Positions 18,328 to 27,946 are shown, numbered from the stretch's first letter. The stretch is DNA of 64,000 bases from Marinomonas ushuaiensis DSM 15871 (GCF_000521805.1 NZ_JAMB01000008.1:1-64000), one strand, 5' to 3'. Program-made: numbers and translations. The notes: generated by a model not told the origin, from the letters alone.

Positions 18328-19020
18328 ATGCGAATCATAAGGCTAATAATAGCCTTCTTTTGTTTCCAATCTGGTTCAACATTTGCCGCCTCAGTTGAAG
18401 AACAAATCAATACTTATATAAATAGTGTAGAGATTCCTCGTCTCTCTGAAATATATACAGATGCAATCATTAACATTACAACTAATAATCTCGCTGCATT
18501 AAACTATCTTCCCGATTGTGAGCACGAAATCATTCGCATCATCAACCAAAGGCCTGATGCCACTAAACGCACGAATTATGAGATCAGTTGTGATTCTCCT
18601 ACCTGGAAATCCTATATACCTATTACCCAATCGATTATGATTCCAGCAATAAAAACGATTAATCCAATCAATCGTGGACAAGTCATTAGCAGGTCGAACA
18701 CTGACGTAGGTGAAGTCGACCTATCTACCCTAAGAGGACAAGTTTTCACTCAGAAAAATCCACCTTATGGCCTTATTGCGTCTCGTAATTTACGTATAAA
18801 TACCTTTATTACTGAGAGCTTAACCAACCAACCAACTCTTGTGAAAAAAGGTGATCTGGTATTAATAACGGCAAGTAGTGAAAGTATTACAGTTAGGATG
18901 AATGGCGTTGCTTTAGAGAATGGCGCGAAAGGACAACAAATCCGTGTACAAAACACCAGTTCCGAACGAATTATATACGCCAAAGTTGTATCTAACAGTG
19001 AGGTTCTTGTAAACTACTAG
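18328..19020 (+). CDS. flgA: Flagellar P-ring chaperone
   Basis: FlgA is a periplasmic chaperone needed to assemble FlgI. The 230-residue protein starts with a Sec signal peptide (cleavage expected near ATFAA-S, about 21) and ends with the SAF-type beta-clip domain (about 105-230) containing VKKGDLVLITASSESITVRMNGVALENGAKG and the closing RVQNTSSERIIYAKV. AGAGAG lies upstream of the ATG. It is divergent from cheV and is followed by flgM after 114 bp. Confidence 0.92.
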   Translation: MRIIRLIIAFFCFQSGSTFAASVEEQINTYINSVEIPRLSEIYTDAIINITTNNLAALNYLPDCEHEIIRIINQRPDATKRTNYEISCDSPTWKSYIPITQSIMIPAIKTINPINRGQVISRSNTDVGEVDLSTLRGQVFTQKNPPYGLIASRNLRINTFITESLTNQPTLVKKGDLVLITASSESITVRMNGVALENGAKGQQIRVQNTSSERIIYAKVVSNSEVLVNY

Positions 19021-19070
19021 GCATAAACTAATCGGCAACTTATTAATTGTTCTTTTCTGCAGCTTTTTAC

Positions 19071-19097
19071 TAAAGTTTATGTAGACCCAGCCGACAA
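19071..19097 (+). promoter_or_regulatory. Sigma-28 (FliA) promoter of flgMN
   Basis: The sequence TAAAGTTT, an 11-nt spacer, GCCGACAA matches the FliA consensus TAAAGTTT-N11-GCCGATAA at 15 of 16 positions. It ends 37 bp ahead of flgM. A class 3 promoter here gives the known feedback in which FliA drives its own anti-sigma factor. Confidence 0.92.
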
Positions 19098-19134
19098 TAT
19101 AGACAGGCAAATCATAAAAGGGCGGAAAAACCCA

Positions 19135-19449
19135 ATGGCAATAAATTTTACAGGTCTATCAAACCAAGGCAGCATCAACAAAAGCGAACGTTCGCATAAA
19201 GATGATGTAGCAGGCAATGCAACAGAAAAGCAAAATACAGTACAGAGTGGCGGCGTATTAGCTGAAGACACTGTACAACTAAGCGGAACAGCCCAAACGC
19301 TGCAAAACCAACACTCTAAAATCAACGACTTACCAAATGTTGATATGGATAAAGTTGAGCAAATAAAAGCCGCTATTGCAGCAGGCGATTATAAAATAGA
19401 TACACAGAAGCTAGCGCATAACATGGCTTCTATGGACTCGTTATTCTAG
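19135..19449 (+). CDS. flgM: Anti-sigma-28 factor
   Basis: FlgM binds FliA (sigma-28) until the hook is complete and is then exported. The 104-residue protein has a polar, probably disordered N-terminal half and the conserved C-terminal region (VDMDKVEQIKAAIAAGDYKID, then LAHNMASMD), which is the sigma-binding part. The length is typical. A near-perfect FliA promoter lies directly upstream, consistent with autoregulation, and flgN follows. Confidence 0.95.
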   Translation: MAINFTGLSNQGSINKSERSHKDDVAGNATEKQNTVQSGGVLAEDTVQLSGTAQTLQNQHSKINDLPNVDMDKVEQIKAAIAAGDYKIDTQKLAHNMASMDSLF

Positions 19450-19467
19450 ACTGCACTAACGCAGTCT
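19448..19467 (+). promoter_or_regulatory. Hairpin at the flgM-flgN junction
   Basis: AGACTGC (19448-19454) and GCAGTCT (19461-19467) form a perfect 7-bp stem with a 6-nt loop. It overlaps the flgM stop codon and ends 4 nt before the presumed flgN start, with only three T residues after it. It could attenuate transcription or hide the flgN start region; which is not clear from sequence. Confidence 0.6.
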
Positions 19468-19471
19468 TTAA

Positions 19472-19963
19472 ATGGCTTGCCCTATGATCCCTATTGCCCC
19501 GATTTTTATCAAAAGCAAAGAGACGCTACAAAAGCTCTCTTTGCTTCTTGACGAAGAACGCTTGGCATATGGAGGATCAGACAGCGAAGTAATTATTTCT
19601 TTATCAGAACAGAAACAAACCCTTCTTGATGAAATGAATCAACTTAATGAAAAAAGAGTCAACGTGCTCATTAAGTTTGATGTTCTAGATCGAAAAAAAC
19701 CCACAGAGCAAGATTTCAAAGACTGGCTAAACCTTCAAGACAGCTCTATGGATGAAGTACGTCTGCTCATGCAAGAATGTGAAGCCCTGCTTAAAAAATG
19801 CAAAACGCAAAACAATACAAACGCTCAAGTCCTGAACACCCTACAAAAACGTAACAAATATCTTTTTGAGCTTCTTCAAGGCCACAGCAGTAAAAATAAA
19901 GTTTACACTTCCAGAGGCTCTACACGCCCAATAAGCAGCAAACAAACCTTAGGTCGAGCTTAA
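19472..19963 (+). CDS. flgN: Flagellar export chaperone for hook-associated proteins
   Basis: FlgN binds FlgK and FlgL and delivers them to the export apparatus. The 163-residue product is strongly helical and charged, with a long coiled-coil-like stretch (about 12-140; LQKLSLLLDEERLAYG, ISLSEQKQTLLDEMNQLNEKR), as expected for the FlgN family. Assignment rests on this and on its place after flgM. The start is uncertain: neither ATG 19472 nor ATG 19484 has a good ribosome binding site, and a hairpin ends 4 nt before the first. Confidence 0.85.
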   Translation: MACPMIPIAPIFIKSKETLQKLSLLLDEERLAYGGSDSEVIISLSEQKQTLLDEMNQLNEKRVNVLIKFDVLDRKKPTEQDFKDWLNLQDSSMDEVRLLMQECEALLKKCKTQNNTNAQVLNTLQKRNKYLFELLQGHSSKNKVYTSRGSTRPISSKQTLGRA

Positions 19964-20000
19964 AATACGATGGAAATCAACATGATATCTTCTGCCCATA

Positions 20001-20028
20001 TTGCATTCCTAAATCACTAACGTATAAA
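20001..20028 (+). promoter_or_regulatory. Sigma-70 promoter of tRNA-Arg
   Basis: TTGCAT (20001-20006), a 16-nt spacer and TATAAA (20023-20028) lie 22 bp ahead of the tRNA. The position and spacing fit a housekeeping promoter for a single tRNA gene. Confidence 0.6.
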
Positions 20029-20050
20029 ATAACCGCCTACAAGTTACAAT

Positions 20051-20126
20051 GTCCCCATAGGTAAACAGGATATACCTGCCGCCTCCTAAGCGGCTATTCC
20101 AGGTTCGAGTCCTGGTGGGGACACCA
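20051..20126 (+). tRNA. tRNA-Arg (anticodon CCT)
   Basis: The cloverleaf is complete: acceptor GTCCCCA pairs with TGGGGAC, the D stem is GGTA/TACC, the anticodon stem is GCCGC/GCGGC around loop CTCCTAA (anticodon CCT at 20085-20087), and the T stem is CCAGG/CCTGG around TTCGAGT. The discriminator A and an encoded CCA (20124-20126) follow. It reads AGG codons. It stands alone between flgN and aguA; I see no integrase or duplicated 3' end beside it. Confidence 0.96.
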
Positions 20127-20263
20127 TTATTAATAGAACACATTAAACGCATTTCACCCTCTTTCTTCATACTAAAATATAAATCTATACGGCACCTTCT
20201 TTTCAGCTATAAAATAGACAAAACCACACCCAATTTAGATAAAGAATAAACAGGATATAAAAA

Positions 20264-21355
20264 GTGGCCAAAATATTGAACTCCACCCCAAAAGCAGATG
20301 GTTTTCGCATGCCCGGAGAACACGAACCACAAGAACAAGTGTGGATGGCATGGCCAGTACGTGAAGACAATTGGCGTAAGAAAGGCATTCCAGCACAGAA
20401 TGAATTTATCGCTGTAGCATCAGCTATTGCACAATTCACCCCCGTTACCTTTGTTGTTGGTTCTGATCATTTCCTGCAAGCTCGCCAAGCTATTCCTGAA
20501 CATATTAAAGTGCTTGAAATACCTTCTGATGACAGCTGGATGCGTGATATCGGAGGTACTTATGTAGTGAATGACCAAGGCGCACGCCGGGTGAATAGTT
20601 GGCAGTTTAATGCATGGGGAGGTAAATTAGACGGTCTCTACGACAACTGGGAACAAGACAATGCTGTCGCTGAAAAAATGGCCGAAGTCACAGGCGATGA
20701 TGTTTACAAAGCTCCTTTTATTCTAGAAGGCGGATCTATTCATGTAGATGGTGAAGGTACGTTATATACAACTGAAGAATGCCTACTTCACCCAAGCCGA
20801 AATCCAGGCCTAAGTAAAACCGAAATAGAAAACTTGCTAAAAAACCATCTCAACGTTGAAACCATTATCTGGCTCAAACGAGGCCTGTTCAACGATGAAA
20901 CCAATGGCCATGTAGATAATATCATGCATGTAGTTCGACCAGGTGTTGTTGCTCTCACGTACTGCGAAGATCAAAACGATCCTCAATATGCTATCAGTCA
21001 AGAAGCTTATAATATATTGAGTAAAGCGAAAGATGCCAAAGACAGAACCCTAAAAATCATCAAATTACCCATGCCAGGTCCTTTGTTTGTTTCTGAAGAA
21101 GAAACTCAAAACTTAACAGACAGTAACTTTATGGTACGTCATGCCGGTGAGCGCCTTGCTGGATCTTATGCAAATTTTTTGATTAGCAACCAAGCCGTCA
21201 TTGTCCCCATGCTTGATGAAAAACACGACGAGCATGTCAAGACATTGCTACAAGAAGCTTTCCCTAATCATCAAATCATTGGCATTCAAACACGCAACAT
21301 CTTATTAGGTGGTGGAAACATTCACTGTATCACTCAACAAGTGCCAAGCAAGTAG
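20264..21355 (+). CDS. aguA: Agmatine deiminase
   Basis: The enzyme hydrolyses agmatine to N-carbamoylputrescine and ammonia in putrescine synthesis from arginine. The 363-residue protein has the family blocks MPGEHEPQEQVWMAWPVREDNW (about 16-37), DDSWMRDIGGTYVV, LEGGSIHVDGEGT, NGHVDNI and the C-terminal GGGNIHC with the nucleophile Cys355. Length is typical. It begins with GTG, with AGGA about 9 nt upstream. The usual partner aguB is not adjacent. A bidirectional terminator follows. Confidence 0.95.
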   Translation: MAKILNSTPKADGFRMPGEHEPQEQVWMAWPVREDNWRKKGIPAQNEFIAVASAIAQFTPVTFVVGSDHFLQARQAIPEHIKVLEIPSDDSWMRDIGGTYVVNDQGARRVNSWQFNAWGGKLDGLYDNWEQDNAVAEKMAEVTGDDVYKAPFILEGGSIHVDGEGTLYTTEECLLHPSRNPGLSKTEIENLLKNHLNVETIIWLKRGLFNDETNGHVDNIMHVVRPGVVALTYCEDQNDPQYAISQEAYNILSKAKDAKDRTLKIIKLPMPGPLFVSEEETQNLTDSNFMVRHAGERLAGSYANFLISNQAVIVPMLDEKHDEHVKTLLQEAFPNHQIIGIQTRNILLGGGNIHCITQQVPSK

Positions 21356-21365
21356 CGATATTCAA

Positions 21366-21397
21366 TAAAAAGGCCTTAATGAAAACTAAGGCCTTTT
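21366..21397. terminator. Bidirectional terminator between aguA and the OsmC-like gene
   Basis: AAAAAGGCCTTA and TAAGGCCTTTTTT form a strong stem around an 8-nt loop, flanked by A-run and T-run, so it can act on both converging genes. It begins 11 bp after the aguA stop codon. Confidence 0.9.
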
Positions 21398-21428
21398 TTA
21401 AAATCCTTACCACTCTATTTCAAACCGC

Positions 21429-21836
21429 TCATTCCGCTTCAATTATTTCAAAGCTATGGACGATTTTAACACCGCCTCGTTCTAACATTAACGAAGCAGA
21501 ACAGTATTCTTCAGCAGATAACTTTACAGCACGAGCAACAACACTTTCCTTCAGCTTACGGCCAGTTACCACAAAGTGAACTCGGATCTCTGTAAAAACA
21601 GCCGGAACCACATCCGCTCTATCAGCCTCAATTTGAGCCACGCAAGTTACAACGTCTTGGCGAGATTTCTTAAGAATGCCAACCACATCATAAGAAGTAC
21701 ACCCGCCTAACCCGGCAAGCAACAACTCCATTGGTCTTGGGCCTGCCACTTGATTACCGTCAATTTCCACTTTAAAGCCAGAGCCTGTCTCTGCAGTGAA
21801 ATGCACATCTTCTTGCCAACTTACATTCGTTTTCAT
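21429..21836 (-). CDS. OsmC/Ohr family protein (YhfA-like)
   Basis: OsmC-like proteins are small thiol peroxidases that reduce organic hydroperoxides. The 135-residue protein has both family cysteines: Cys46 in LLAGLGGCTSYDVV and Cys112 in LSAEEYCSASLML. It lacks clear Ohr-type features and most resembles the YhfA branch, whose substrate is not well defined. It lies downstream of trpC on the same strand (63-bp gap) and ends at a shared terminator with aguA. Confidence 0.88.
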   Translation of the reverse strand: MKTNVSWQEDVHFTAETGSGFKVEIDGNQVAGPRPMELLLAGLGGCTSYDVVGILKKSRQDVVTCVAQIEADRADVVPAVFTEIRVHFVVTGRKLKESVVARAVKLSAEEYCSASLMLERGGVKIVHSFEIIEAE

Positions 21837-21899
21837 TATTCAATCCTACATTATTCTGTTGTGTCTAAAGCTGTCTCTACTAGATCTTAATATGACTTA

Positions 21900-22715
21900 T
21901 TAAGACTGAAACAGCTCAGCTAATTTTTCACCTGGATTGTCAGCGCGCATAAAGGTTTCACCGACCAAAAAGGCATTAATATTTTTTTCACGCATCAAGG
22001 CCACATCGTCACGAGTATGAATCCCACTCTCCGTTACGATAAGGCGATCAGAAGGCACACTGTCCATCAGTTCGAATGTGTGATCTAGACTCAATTCAAA
22101 AGTATGTAAGTCACGGTTATTGATGCCAAACAATTCTGTTTCTGTGTATTCCAATGCAAGTTCAAGCTCCGGACGATTATGGACTTCAACCAAAACATCC
22201 ATACCAAGATCACGTGCCATATTATCAAGCTGACGAAGTTTCTCACCACTCAAACAGGCTGCAATTAATAAAATACAATCAGCACCAATGGCTCTTGCTT
22301 CCAACACCTGATATTCATCAACAATAAAATCCTTACGAATAACAGGCAATGCACACGCCGCTCGCGCTTCTACCAAAAAATCTTCATGACCTTGGAAAAA
22401 ATCATGATCTGTTAAAACAGACAAACATGCCGCACCGCCCTTTTCATAGGATCGGGCTATATCACCAGGAACAAAATTTTCACGCAAAACACCTTTGCTT
22501 GGAGACGCTTTTTTAATCTCTGCAATGACACCCGCTTTACCAATTGCAATTTGATGCTTTAATGCATTAGCAAAACCACGAGGTGCGTTATGAACATTAG
22601 CAACGGATGCCGCGACTTCTAAATTTCCATACGGAGTATGAGATTTACGCTCGTTAATTTCTTCGTATTTACGAGCAACGATATTCTTTAAAATGGTAGG
22701 GGTTTCTATTTGCAT
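21900..22715 (-). CDS. trpC: Indole-3-glycerol phosphate synthase
   Basis: TrpC closes the indole ring from CdRP in tryptophan biosynthesis. The 271-residue monofunctional TIM barrel shows [17 protein letters not shown] (about 65-81), [34 protein letters not shown] and the closing [12 protein letters not shown]. It is not fused to TrpF, unlike the enterobacterial enzyme. AGGAG lies about 10 nt ahead of the ATG. It is the last gene of trpGDC. Confidence 0.97.
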   Translation of the reverse strand: MQIETPTILKNIVARKYEEINERKSHTPYGNLEVAASVANVHNAPRGFANALKHQIAIGKAGVIAEIKKASPSKGVLRENFVPGDIARSYEKGGAACLSVLTDHDFFQGHEDFLVEARAACALPVIRKDFIVDEYQVLEARAIGADCILLIAACLSGEKLRQLDNMARDLGMDVLVEVHNRPELELALEYTETELFGINNRDLHTFELSLDHTFELMDSVPSDRLIVTESGIHTRDDVALMREKNINAFLVGETFMRADNPGEKLAELFQS

Positions 22716-22735
22716 TGTGCTGCCGCTCCTATTAG

Positions 22736-23776
22736 TTAAAGTGAGTCAGAACTCATAAAACAACGTGTGAAACTTGCCAGCTCAGACATTTTAACTTTTG
22801 CTGTGCCACCACCAATCACATCTTCTGCGATGTTAACGCCTTCCGCCAAAGTATCAGCAATGCCCGAAACATAAATCGCAGCACCTGCATTCAAAGCGAC
22901 AATATCTCGTGCAGGGTTTACTTTCCCCTTACCTTCTAGCGCCGTTTTAATCAGCGCCAAACTCTCACTTGCGTCTACAGCTTGAATCGTATCGATAGAC
23001 TGTAATGGAATACCAAAATCTTCTGGTGAAACCGTATACTCAGAAATAACACCGTCTTTTAATTCTGCAACAAACGTCGGCGCAGCAATACTCATTTCAT
23101 CCAAACCATCTTCAGAATGCACAACCATAACGTGTTCACTACCAAGCGCCTTTAACACCTCAGCAATCGGTCGCACCCACTTTTGATCAAACACTCCCAT
23201 TACCTGACGCTTTGCATTGGCTGGGTTAGTGAGTGGGCCCAGCAAATTAAAAATCGTACGCGTTGCCATTTCTTTACGAGGGCCAACAGCGTGCTTCATG
23301 GCAGAATGATGATTTGGTGCAAACATAAACCCCAAACCGATTTCAGCAACACATCGAGAAACTTGTTCCGCATCTAGCCCAAGGTAAATACCGGCTTGCT
23401 CTAATACATCAGCACTACCTGATTTAGACGACACAGAACGACCACCGTGTTTTGCCACTTTACCGCCAGCCGCCGCCACAACAAAAGCCGATGCTGTCGA
23501 TACATTAAATAAGTTACCGCCATCACCACCTGTTCCACAGGTATCAACAATATGATCAAAATTCAGATCAACCTTACTTGATAAATCACGCATAACTTGG
23601 GCTGCGGCAATAATTTCTTCTACCGTCTCCCCCTTCATTCTTAAACCAATTAAAAAACCACCGATTTGTGCTGGTGTGGTTTTTCCAGTCATGATGTCAC
23701 TCATTACCGTACGCATTTCGTCGCCACACAAATCTTGGCGCTCAACAACGGCAGCAATCGCTTTTTGAATATCCAC
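22736..23776 (-). CDS. trpD: Anthranilate phosphoribosyltransferase
   Basis: TrpD joins anthranilate to PRPP. The 346-residue protein has the hallmark [17 protein letters not shown] (about 79-95), [18 protein letters not shown] and the [27 protein letters not shown] region. The start is GTG at 23776, with AGGAG 6 nt upstream. It lies between trpG and trpC and is a stand-alone enzyme, not fused to TrpG. Confidence 0.97.
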   Translation of the reverse strand: MDIQKAIAAVVERQDLCGDEMRTVMSDIMTGKTTPAQIGGFLIGLRMKGETVEEIIAAAQVMRDLSSKVDLNFDHIVDTCGTGGDGGNLFNVSTASAFVVAAAGGKVAKHGGRSVSSKSGSADVLEQAGIYLGLDAEQVSRCVAEIGLGFMFAPNHHSAMKHAVGPRKEMATRTIFNLLGPLTNPANAKRQVMGVFDQKWVRPIAEVLKALGSEHVMVVHSEDGLDEMSIAAPTFVAELKDGVISEYTVSPEDFGIPLQSIDTIQAVDASESLALIKTALEGKGKVNPARDIVALNAGAAIYVSGIADTLAEGVNIAEDVIGGGTAKVKMSELASFTRCFMSSDSL

Positions 23777-23785
23777 CAGCTTCTC

Positions 23786-24364
23786 CTATCGTGTTAAAAA
23801 GTTCGCTAATAAGGCATGCCCCGCCTCGGTAAGAATCGACTCAGGATGAAATTGCACCCCTTCAATAGCTAATGCCTTATGTCGAATCCCCATAATTTCT
23901 TCTTTTTCACCCGCTTCATTCTGACACCAAGCCGTTACTTCCAAGCAATCAGGCAAGGTATCTTCAGACACTATTAAAGAATGATAACGTGTCGCCACTT
24001 GCGGGTTCGGTAATCCTGTAAATACAGACGTGTTTTGATGGTGTATTAATGAGGTTTTTCCATGCATGACATTTTTAGCACGAATCACTTCTCCACCAAA
24101 GACCTGAGCAATACTTTGATGACCTAAGCAAATACCCAATATTGGAATTTTTCCTGCAAACGCTTGAATCGCCGCCATCGAAATACCGGCTTCATTTGGT
24201 GTACAAGGTCCTGGGGAGATCACCAAATGAGAAGGTGTGAGCTGCTCAATCGCTTCTATTGATATCTCATCATTACGATACACCTGCACATCCGCGCCCA
24301 ATTCGCGAAAATACTGCACAAGGTTATAAGTAAAGGAGTCATAATTGTCGATCATCAAAAGCAT
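23786..24364 (-). CDS. trpG: Anthranilate synthase glutamine amidotransferase component
   Basis: TrpG supplies ammonia from glutamine to TrpE; in many gammaproteobacteria the same subunit also serves p-aminobenzoate synthesis. The 192-residue class I amidotransferase has Cys79 in GICLGHQ and the His-Glu pair in VQFHPES (about 172-178). No trpE lies upstream, where its position in related genomes is often found. The ATG at 24364 has no clear ribosome binding site; an ATG three codons on (MIDNYDSF) is also possible. Confidence 0.95.
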   Translation of the reverse strand: MLLMIDNYDSFTYNLVQYFRELGADVQVYRNDEISIEAIEQLTPSHLVISPGPCTPNEAGISMAAIQAFAGKIPILGICLGHQSIAQVFGGEVIRAKNVMHGKTSLIHHQNTSVFTGLPNPQVATRYHSLIVSEDTLPDCLEVTAWCQNEAGEKEEIMGIRHKALAIEGVQFHPESILTEAGHALLANFLTR

Positions 24365-24652
24365 ATTGGGCTAACTCGTGAAAATATTTTCAGTGAAAAT
24401 AAGCTCACTCAAAACATTAAATAAAGAAGAATCGAAGAAAATAGCCCGTGATTTTAAAGGATTTAAACGATGAAGACTATTGTTCTACTCCTTTCATTAC
24501 CCTCTGTTCAATTTGCTTTCTCAACATTATGAAAACTTTTCAATAATTTCGTGTAAAAACAAAGCCTTGTTTGATAAACAAACTGTTGTATAACACACTA
24601 GCTCGCATGCTATCTTTACTCTCAACTTTCAGTGTTTTTTTAAGGATTCCCT

Positions 24653-25984
24653 GTGCATAGCCAAGTCGCTGACCTCATCGAAACTCTTATCAATGACGAA
24701 CACTCACCTGAGTCCGTCAACAAAGCTATTTCAGAGCTAACGCCTGATGATGTCGCATTGGCCCTTGAATCCATTCCGCTTACTCAGCGACAACAAGCTT
24801 GGGCGAATATTAAACACGCAAATCGCCTTGATATTTTGGTTGAGATGCGGGGTGAATCTCGTCAACTTCTTTTAAAAGAATTAGACGATACTGAAATTGA
24901 AACTCTATTTACTGATGTAGATGCAGAAGATCTTCTAGAAATAACCGATTCCTTACCTGACCGTTTAGTTGATATCGCCCTCAACCAAATGGATAACAAA
25001 CAACGTGAATATTACCAACAAGGTATTGTTTACGACGATGATGTAGTGGGTCGTTGGATTGATCATGACTTATTAATTGCATCTCAATCCATTCGCACTT
25101 CAGAAGTTCTTAGATTGCTAAAAAAAGAAACGCCAAGTTATACCGACATGGTGTATCTGGTAAACCGAACGGGACGCTGGGTCGGTTGTGTGAAATTCGA
25201 CAAGTTATTTAAAGCTCAAGGCCATGAACCAATTGCCAGCTTGATTGATGAAGAGTGCTCTTTTATTCGTTCAGATACAGAACTAACGAAGGCGGCCGAA
25301 CAACTGGAACGCTCTACTTTCTCTGCCCTTCCTGTTGTGGATGAAAACCTTGTTTTATTAGGTCGATTCCACGCCGGACTCGCGATGGAAACATGGCGTT
25401 TAGAACACGAAGCACAACAAATGGCGACGGCAGGTCTAAATGAAGAATCGGATTTATTCGCGCCAGTAAAACGCAGTGCAGCGACCCGTGGCATTTGGTT
25501 AGGCATTAACTTGCTAACGGCTTTTTTAGCGTCTGCTTTTATTGGCTTGTTCGAAGCCACTTTGCAAGAAGTTGTCGCCTTGGCAGTATTGATGCCGGTG
25601 GTTGCTTCTATGGGTGGTATTGCAGGAAGCCAAACACTAACCTTGATTGTCCGAGGCTTAGCGCTTGGGCAGATAACCCGAAGCAATTTAAAATCTTTAT
25701 TAAGTAAAGAGCTCAAAGTAGGTGGGTTAAACGGTATTTTATGGTCCATTGTCATTGGCGTCATTACACTTTGGTGGTTTGAAAGCCCAATGCTTGGTGC
25801 CGTCATCGGCCTAGCTATCATTGTAAATATTTTGATGGCGGCACTTTCTGGTGTATTGATTCCGGTATTATTAGACAAGTTAAAAATTGATCCGGCATTA
25901 TCAGGCTCCGTTATTTTAACCACGGTAACGGACATAGCTGGCTTTGTTGCCTTCTTAGGATTAGGCACTTTATTACTACTTTAA
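24653..25984 (+). CDS. mgtE: Magnesium transporter MgtE
   Basis: MgtE is an inner-membrane Mg2+ channel gated by cytoplasmic Mg2+. The 443-residue protein has the N-terminal superhelical domain (about 1-130), a CBS region (about 135-255) and a C-terminal membrane domain of five helices (about 280-443) with the family block LMPVVASMGGIAGSQTLTLIVRG. The start is GTG at 24653 with AAGGA 6 nt upstream. The 288-bp gap to trpG carries the divergent promoters; I do not recognise a magnesium riboswitch there. Confidence 0.95.
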   Translation: MHSQVADLIETLINDEHSPESVNKAISELTPDDVALALESIPLTQRQQAWANIKHANRLDILVEMRGESRQLLLKELDDTEIETLFTDVDAEDLLEITDSLPDRLVDIALNQMDNKQREYYQQGIVYDDDVVGRWIDHDLLIASQSIRTSEVLRLLKKETPSYTDMVYLVNRTGRWVGCVKFDKLFKAQGHEPIASLIDEECSFIRSDTELTKAAEQLERSTFSALPVVDENLVLLGRFHAGLAMETWRLEHEAQQMATAGLNEESDLFAPVKRSAATRGIWLGINLLTAFLASAFIGLFEATLQEVVALAVLMPVVASMGGIAGSQTLTLIVRGLALGQITRSNLKSLLSKELKVGGLNGILWSIVIGVITLWWFESPMLGAVIGLAIIVNILMAALSGVLIPVLLDKLKIDPALSGSVILTTVTDIAGFVAFLGLGTLLLL

Positions 25985-26057
25985 TAGTCTAAACAAAACG
26001 ACCTTATAAAAATGAAAAGCCATACATGAATAACACAACGAATATAGAGAAAGCATA

Positions 26058-27170
26058 ATGAATTGGGAAACGGCACAAACATACTTAGGCCTAGGCGACA
26101 CCGACATGCACTGGGTTGTCCGTGTATTTTTGATTGTATCAATCACCTTGGTAATCAACTTTATAGTCCATCGCCTTTTAATGCGGATTGATAAACAATT
26201 AGAACGCACAAAAACACCTTGGGATAACGTACTTATTACTGCGGTGCAAAAGCCCGCAGGGGCATTTATTTGGCTGGTCGGTCTAAGCGTTGCGGCAGAA
26301 ATATCAGGGACAGAAATCGACCCAGACTTGTCATCTCTAATTTCATCAGTTCGTGAAGTCGGCGTGGTGGTTTTGTTAACTTGGTTTATTTTACGCTGCA
26401 TTTCGGAGAGCGAAAAAGCCATTGTCAATTCAGACAAGGTAAAAACCAACGTCGATTATACAACCGCCAGCGCCATCAGCAAGTTATTACGCGCCTCTGT
26501 CATCATCACGTCTGCTTTAGTGATATTACAAACACTTGGCTACAGCATTTCAGGGGTTTTGGCCTTTGGTGGTATTGGCGGTATTGCTGTTGGCTTTGCT
26601 GCGAAGGACTTATTAGCAAACTTCTTTGGTGGATTAATGGTCTACTTGGATCGTCCTTTTGCCATTGGCGATTGGGTTCGTTCTCCTGATCAAAATATCG
26701 AAGGTACTGTTGAACATATTGGTTGGCGCCAGACTCGAATTCGAACCTTTGAAAAACGGCCTTTGTACGTGCCAAACGCAACATTTTCTCTTATATCTGT
26801 CGAAAACCCGTCTCGAATGACACACCGCCGTATCAATGAAACCATTGGTGTACGTTATGATGACTTTAGTCTTTTGCCAACTATTTTGGCTGAAATTAAG
26901 AGCATGGTTACCAACCACGAAGACCTCGATACAGATCAAGTCTACATGGTGAACTTCAACCAATTTGGCCCTTCTTCTCTGGACTTCTTTATCTACACCT
27001 ACACGAAAACAGTAGATTGGCGAACCTTTCACAATGTGAAAGAAGATGTCCTCTTCAAAGCAATGAGTATCATTGAATCCCATGGCGCCGAAGTGGCATT
27101 CCCTACTCACACTGTTCATATGGCAGAGAATGGAAAACTCATCCCTTCCACACCTCACACTAGCCTTTAG
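26058..27170 (+). CDS. Small-conductance mechanosensitive channel family protein (MscS)
   Basis: MscS-type channels release solutes on hypo-osmotic shock. The 370-residue protein has N-terminal membrane helices (about 17-40, 65-90, 98-115), the pore helix segment LAFGGIGGIAVGFAAKDLLANFFGG (about 173-197), then the beta domain starting DRPFAIGDWV and the C-terminal cytoplasmic vestibule. It is longer than E. coli MscS (286 residues), closer to YbdG/YnaI-like members. It follows mgtE by 73 bp and may share its transcript. Confidence 0.9.
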   Translation: MNWETAQTYLGLGDTDMHWVVRVFLIVSITLVINFIVHRLLMRIDKQLERTKTPWDNVLITAVQKPAGAFIWLVGLSVAAEISGTEIDPDLSSLISSVREVGVVVLLTWFILRCISESEKAIVNSDKVKTNVDYTTASAISKLLRASVIITSALVILQTLGYSISGVLAFGGIGGIAVGFAAKDLLANFFGGLMVYLDRPFAIGDWVRSPDQNIEGTVEHIGWRQTRIRTFEKRPLYVPNATFSLISVENPSRMTHRRINETIGVRYDDFSLLPTILAEIKSMVTNHEDLDTDQVYMVNFNQFGPSSLDFFIYTYTKTVDWRTFHNVKEDVLFKAMSIIESHGAEVAFPTHTVHMAENGKLIPSTPHTSL

Positions 27171-27201
27171 CAAACAAACAAACAACGCACATAAATAAAA
27201 A

Positions 27202-27247
27202 CACCAAGTTAAATCCTAAGTTCAGGAAATAACTTGGTGCTTTTATT
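27202..27247. terminator. Bidirectional terminator between mscS-like gene and gph
   Basis: CACCAAGTT (27202-27210) pairs with AACTTGGTG (27231-27239). The 20-nt loop can form a small inner stem. A-rich sequence lies to the left and CTTTTATTT to the right, so it can serve both converging genes. Confidence 0.8.
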
Positions 27248-27265
27248 TGGCCAGAGCAAGAAGCG

Positions 27266-27946
27266 TTAGATTAATAGTTCGGCTAAATCATCGATAACTG
27301 CATCGGCGCCCAGCGCTTTAAGATCAACGCCTTGATGGTAACCATATGTCACTAAAGCACATTTAAAACCGGCATTATTTGCCGCTTTAAAGTCGGTAAT
27401 CGAATCCCCCACCATCAAACACTTTTCAGGCAGCGCTTCGATGGACTCACTACAATGCAACAAAGGCATTGCCGAAGGCTTTTTTTCATCTAATGTATCG
27501 CCACCTAACAGCCAAGCAAAATGCTCTGTCAGCTCAAAGTGATCTAACATAGGTTTAATAAAGCCACTTGGTTTATTCGTCACCAAAGCAACAGGTACGC
27601 CATTATGTTTAAATGCCTTAAGTAAGGCTTTAACGTTAGGATACAAACTTGTTCCATCGACTAAATGCGCATGGTAATGCATGAGAAAAATTCGGTAAGC
27701 CTCTTCCTGCTTACTTGAATCTAGTTTTGCCCACTCTAACGCTTGCTCTATTAGTTTTGTCGAGCCAAAACCAATCCAAGTGCGAACCAGCTTTTCGCCA
27801 GCGAGAGGCACACCAAATTCTAATAAAAAAGCATCAACGGCATTGGCAATATCTGGAACGCTGTCCATTAAAGTACCATCTAAATCTAAGCACACCAATT
27901 CAGGCCATCCTTCAAACCATTTTGTAAAATGTTTAGGTGTTTTCAT
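27266..27946 (-). CDS. gph: Phosphoglycolate phosphatase (HAD family)
   Basis: Gph hydrolyses 2-phosphoglycolate formed during DNA repair or oxygenation. The 226-residue HAD hydrolase has motif I DLDGTLMDS (nucleophile Asp21, acid Asp23), motif II VTNKPS (about 113-118) and motif IV MVGDSITD. Family assignment is firm and the substrate is inferred from gene order: its ATG overlaps the rpe stop codon (TAATG), a pairing common in gammaproteobacteria. Another HAD substrate cannot be excluded from sequence alone. Confidence 0.92.
   Translation of the reverse strand: MKTPKHFTKWFEGWPELVCLDLDGTLMDSVPDIANAVDAFLLEFGVPLAGEKLVRTWIGFGSTKLIEQALEWAKLDSSKQEEAYRIFLMHYHAHLVDGTSLYPNVKALLKAFKHNGVPVALVTNKPSGFIKPMLDHFELTEHFAWLLGGDTLDEKKPSAMPLLHCSESIEALPEKCLMVGDSITDFKAANNAGFKCALVTYGYHQGVDLKALGADAVIDDLAELLI

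Noticed and set aside
20051-20126. tRNA-Arg as an integration site for a mobile element
   Set aside because: No integrase, no duplicated 3' end nearby and normal core genes on both sides.
25216-25968. 250-codon minus-strand frame
   Set aside because: It lies wholly antisense to the mgtE membrane domain; composition is low-complexity and no family motif is present.
25976-27185. Minus-strand frames of 157 and 183 codons
   Set aside because: They are shadows of the MscS-type gene, whose plus-strand frame has clear family motifs.
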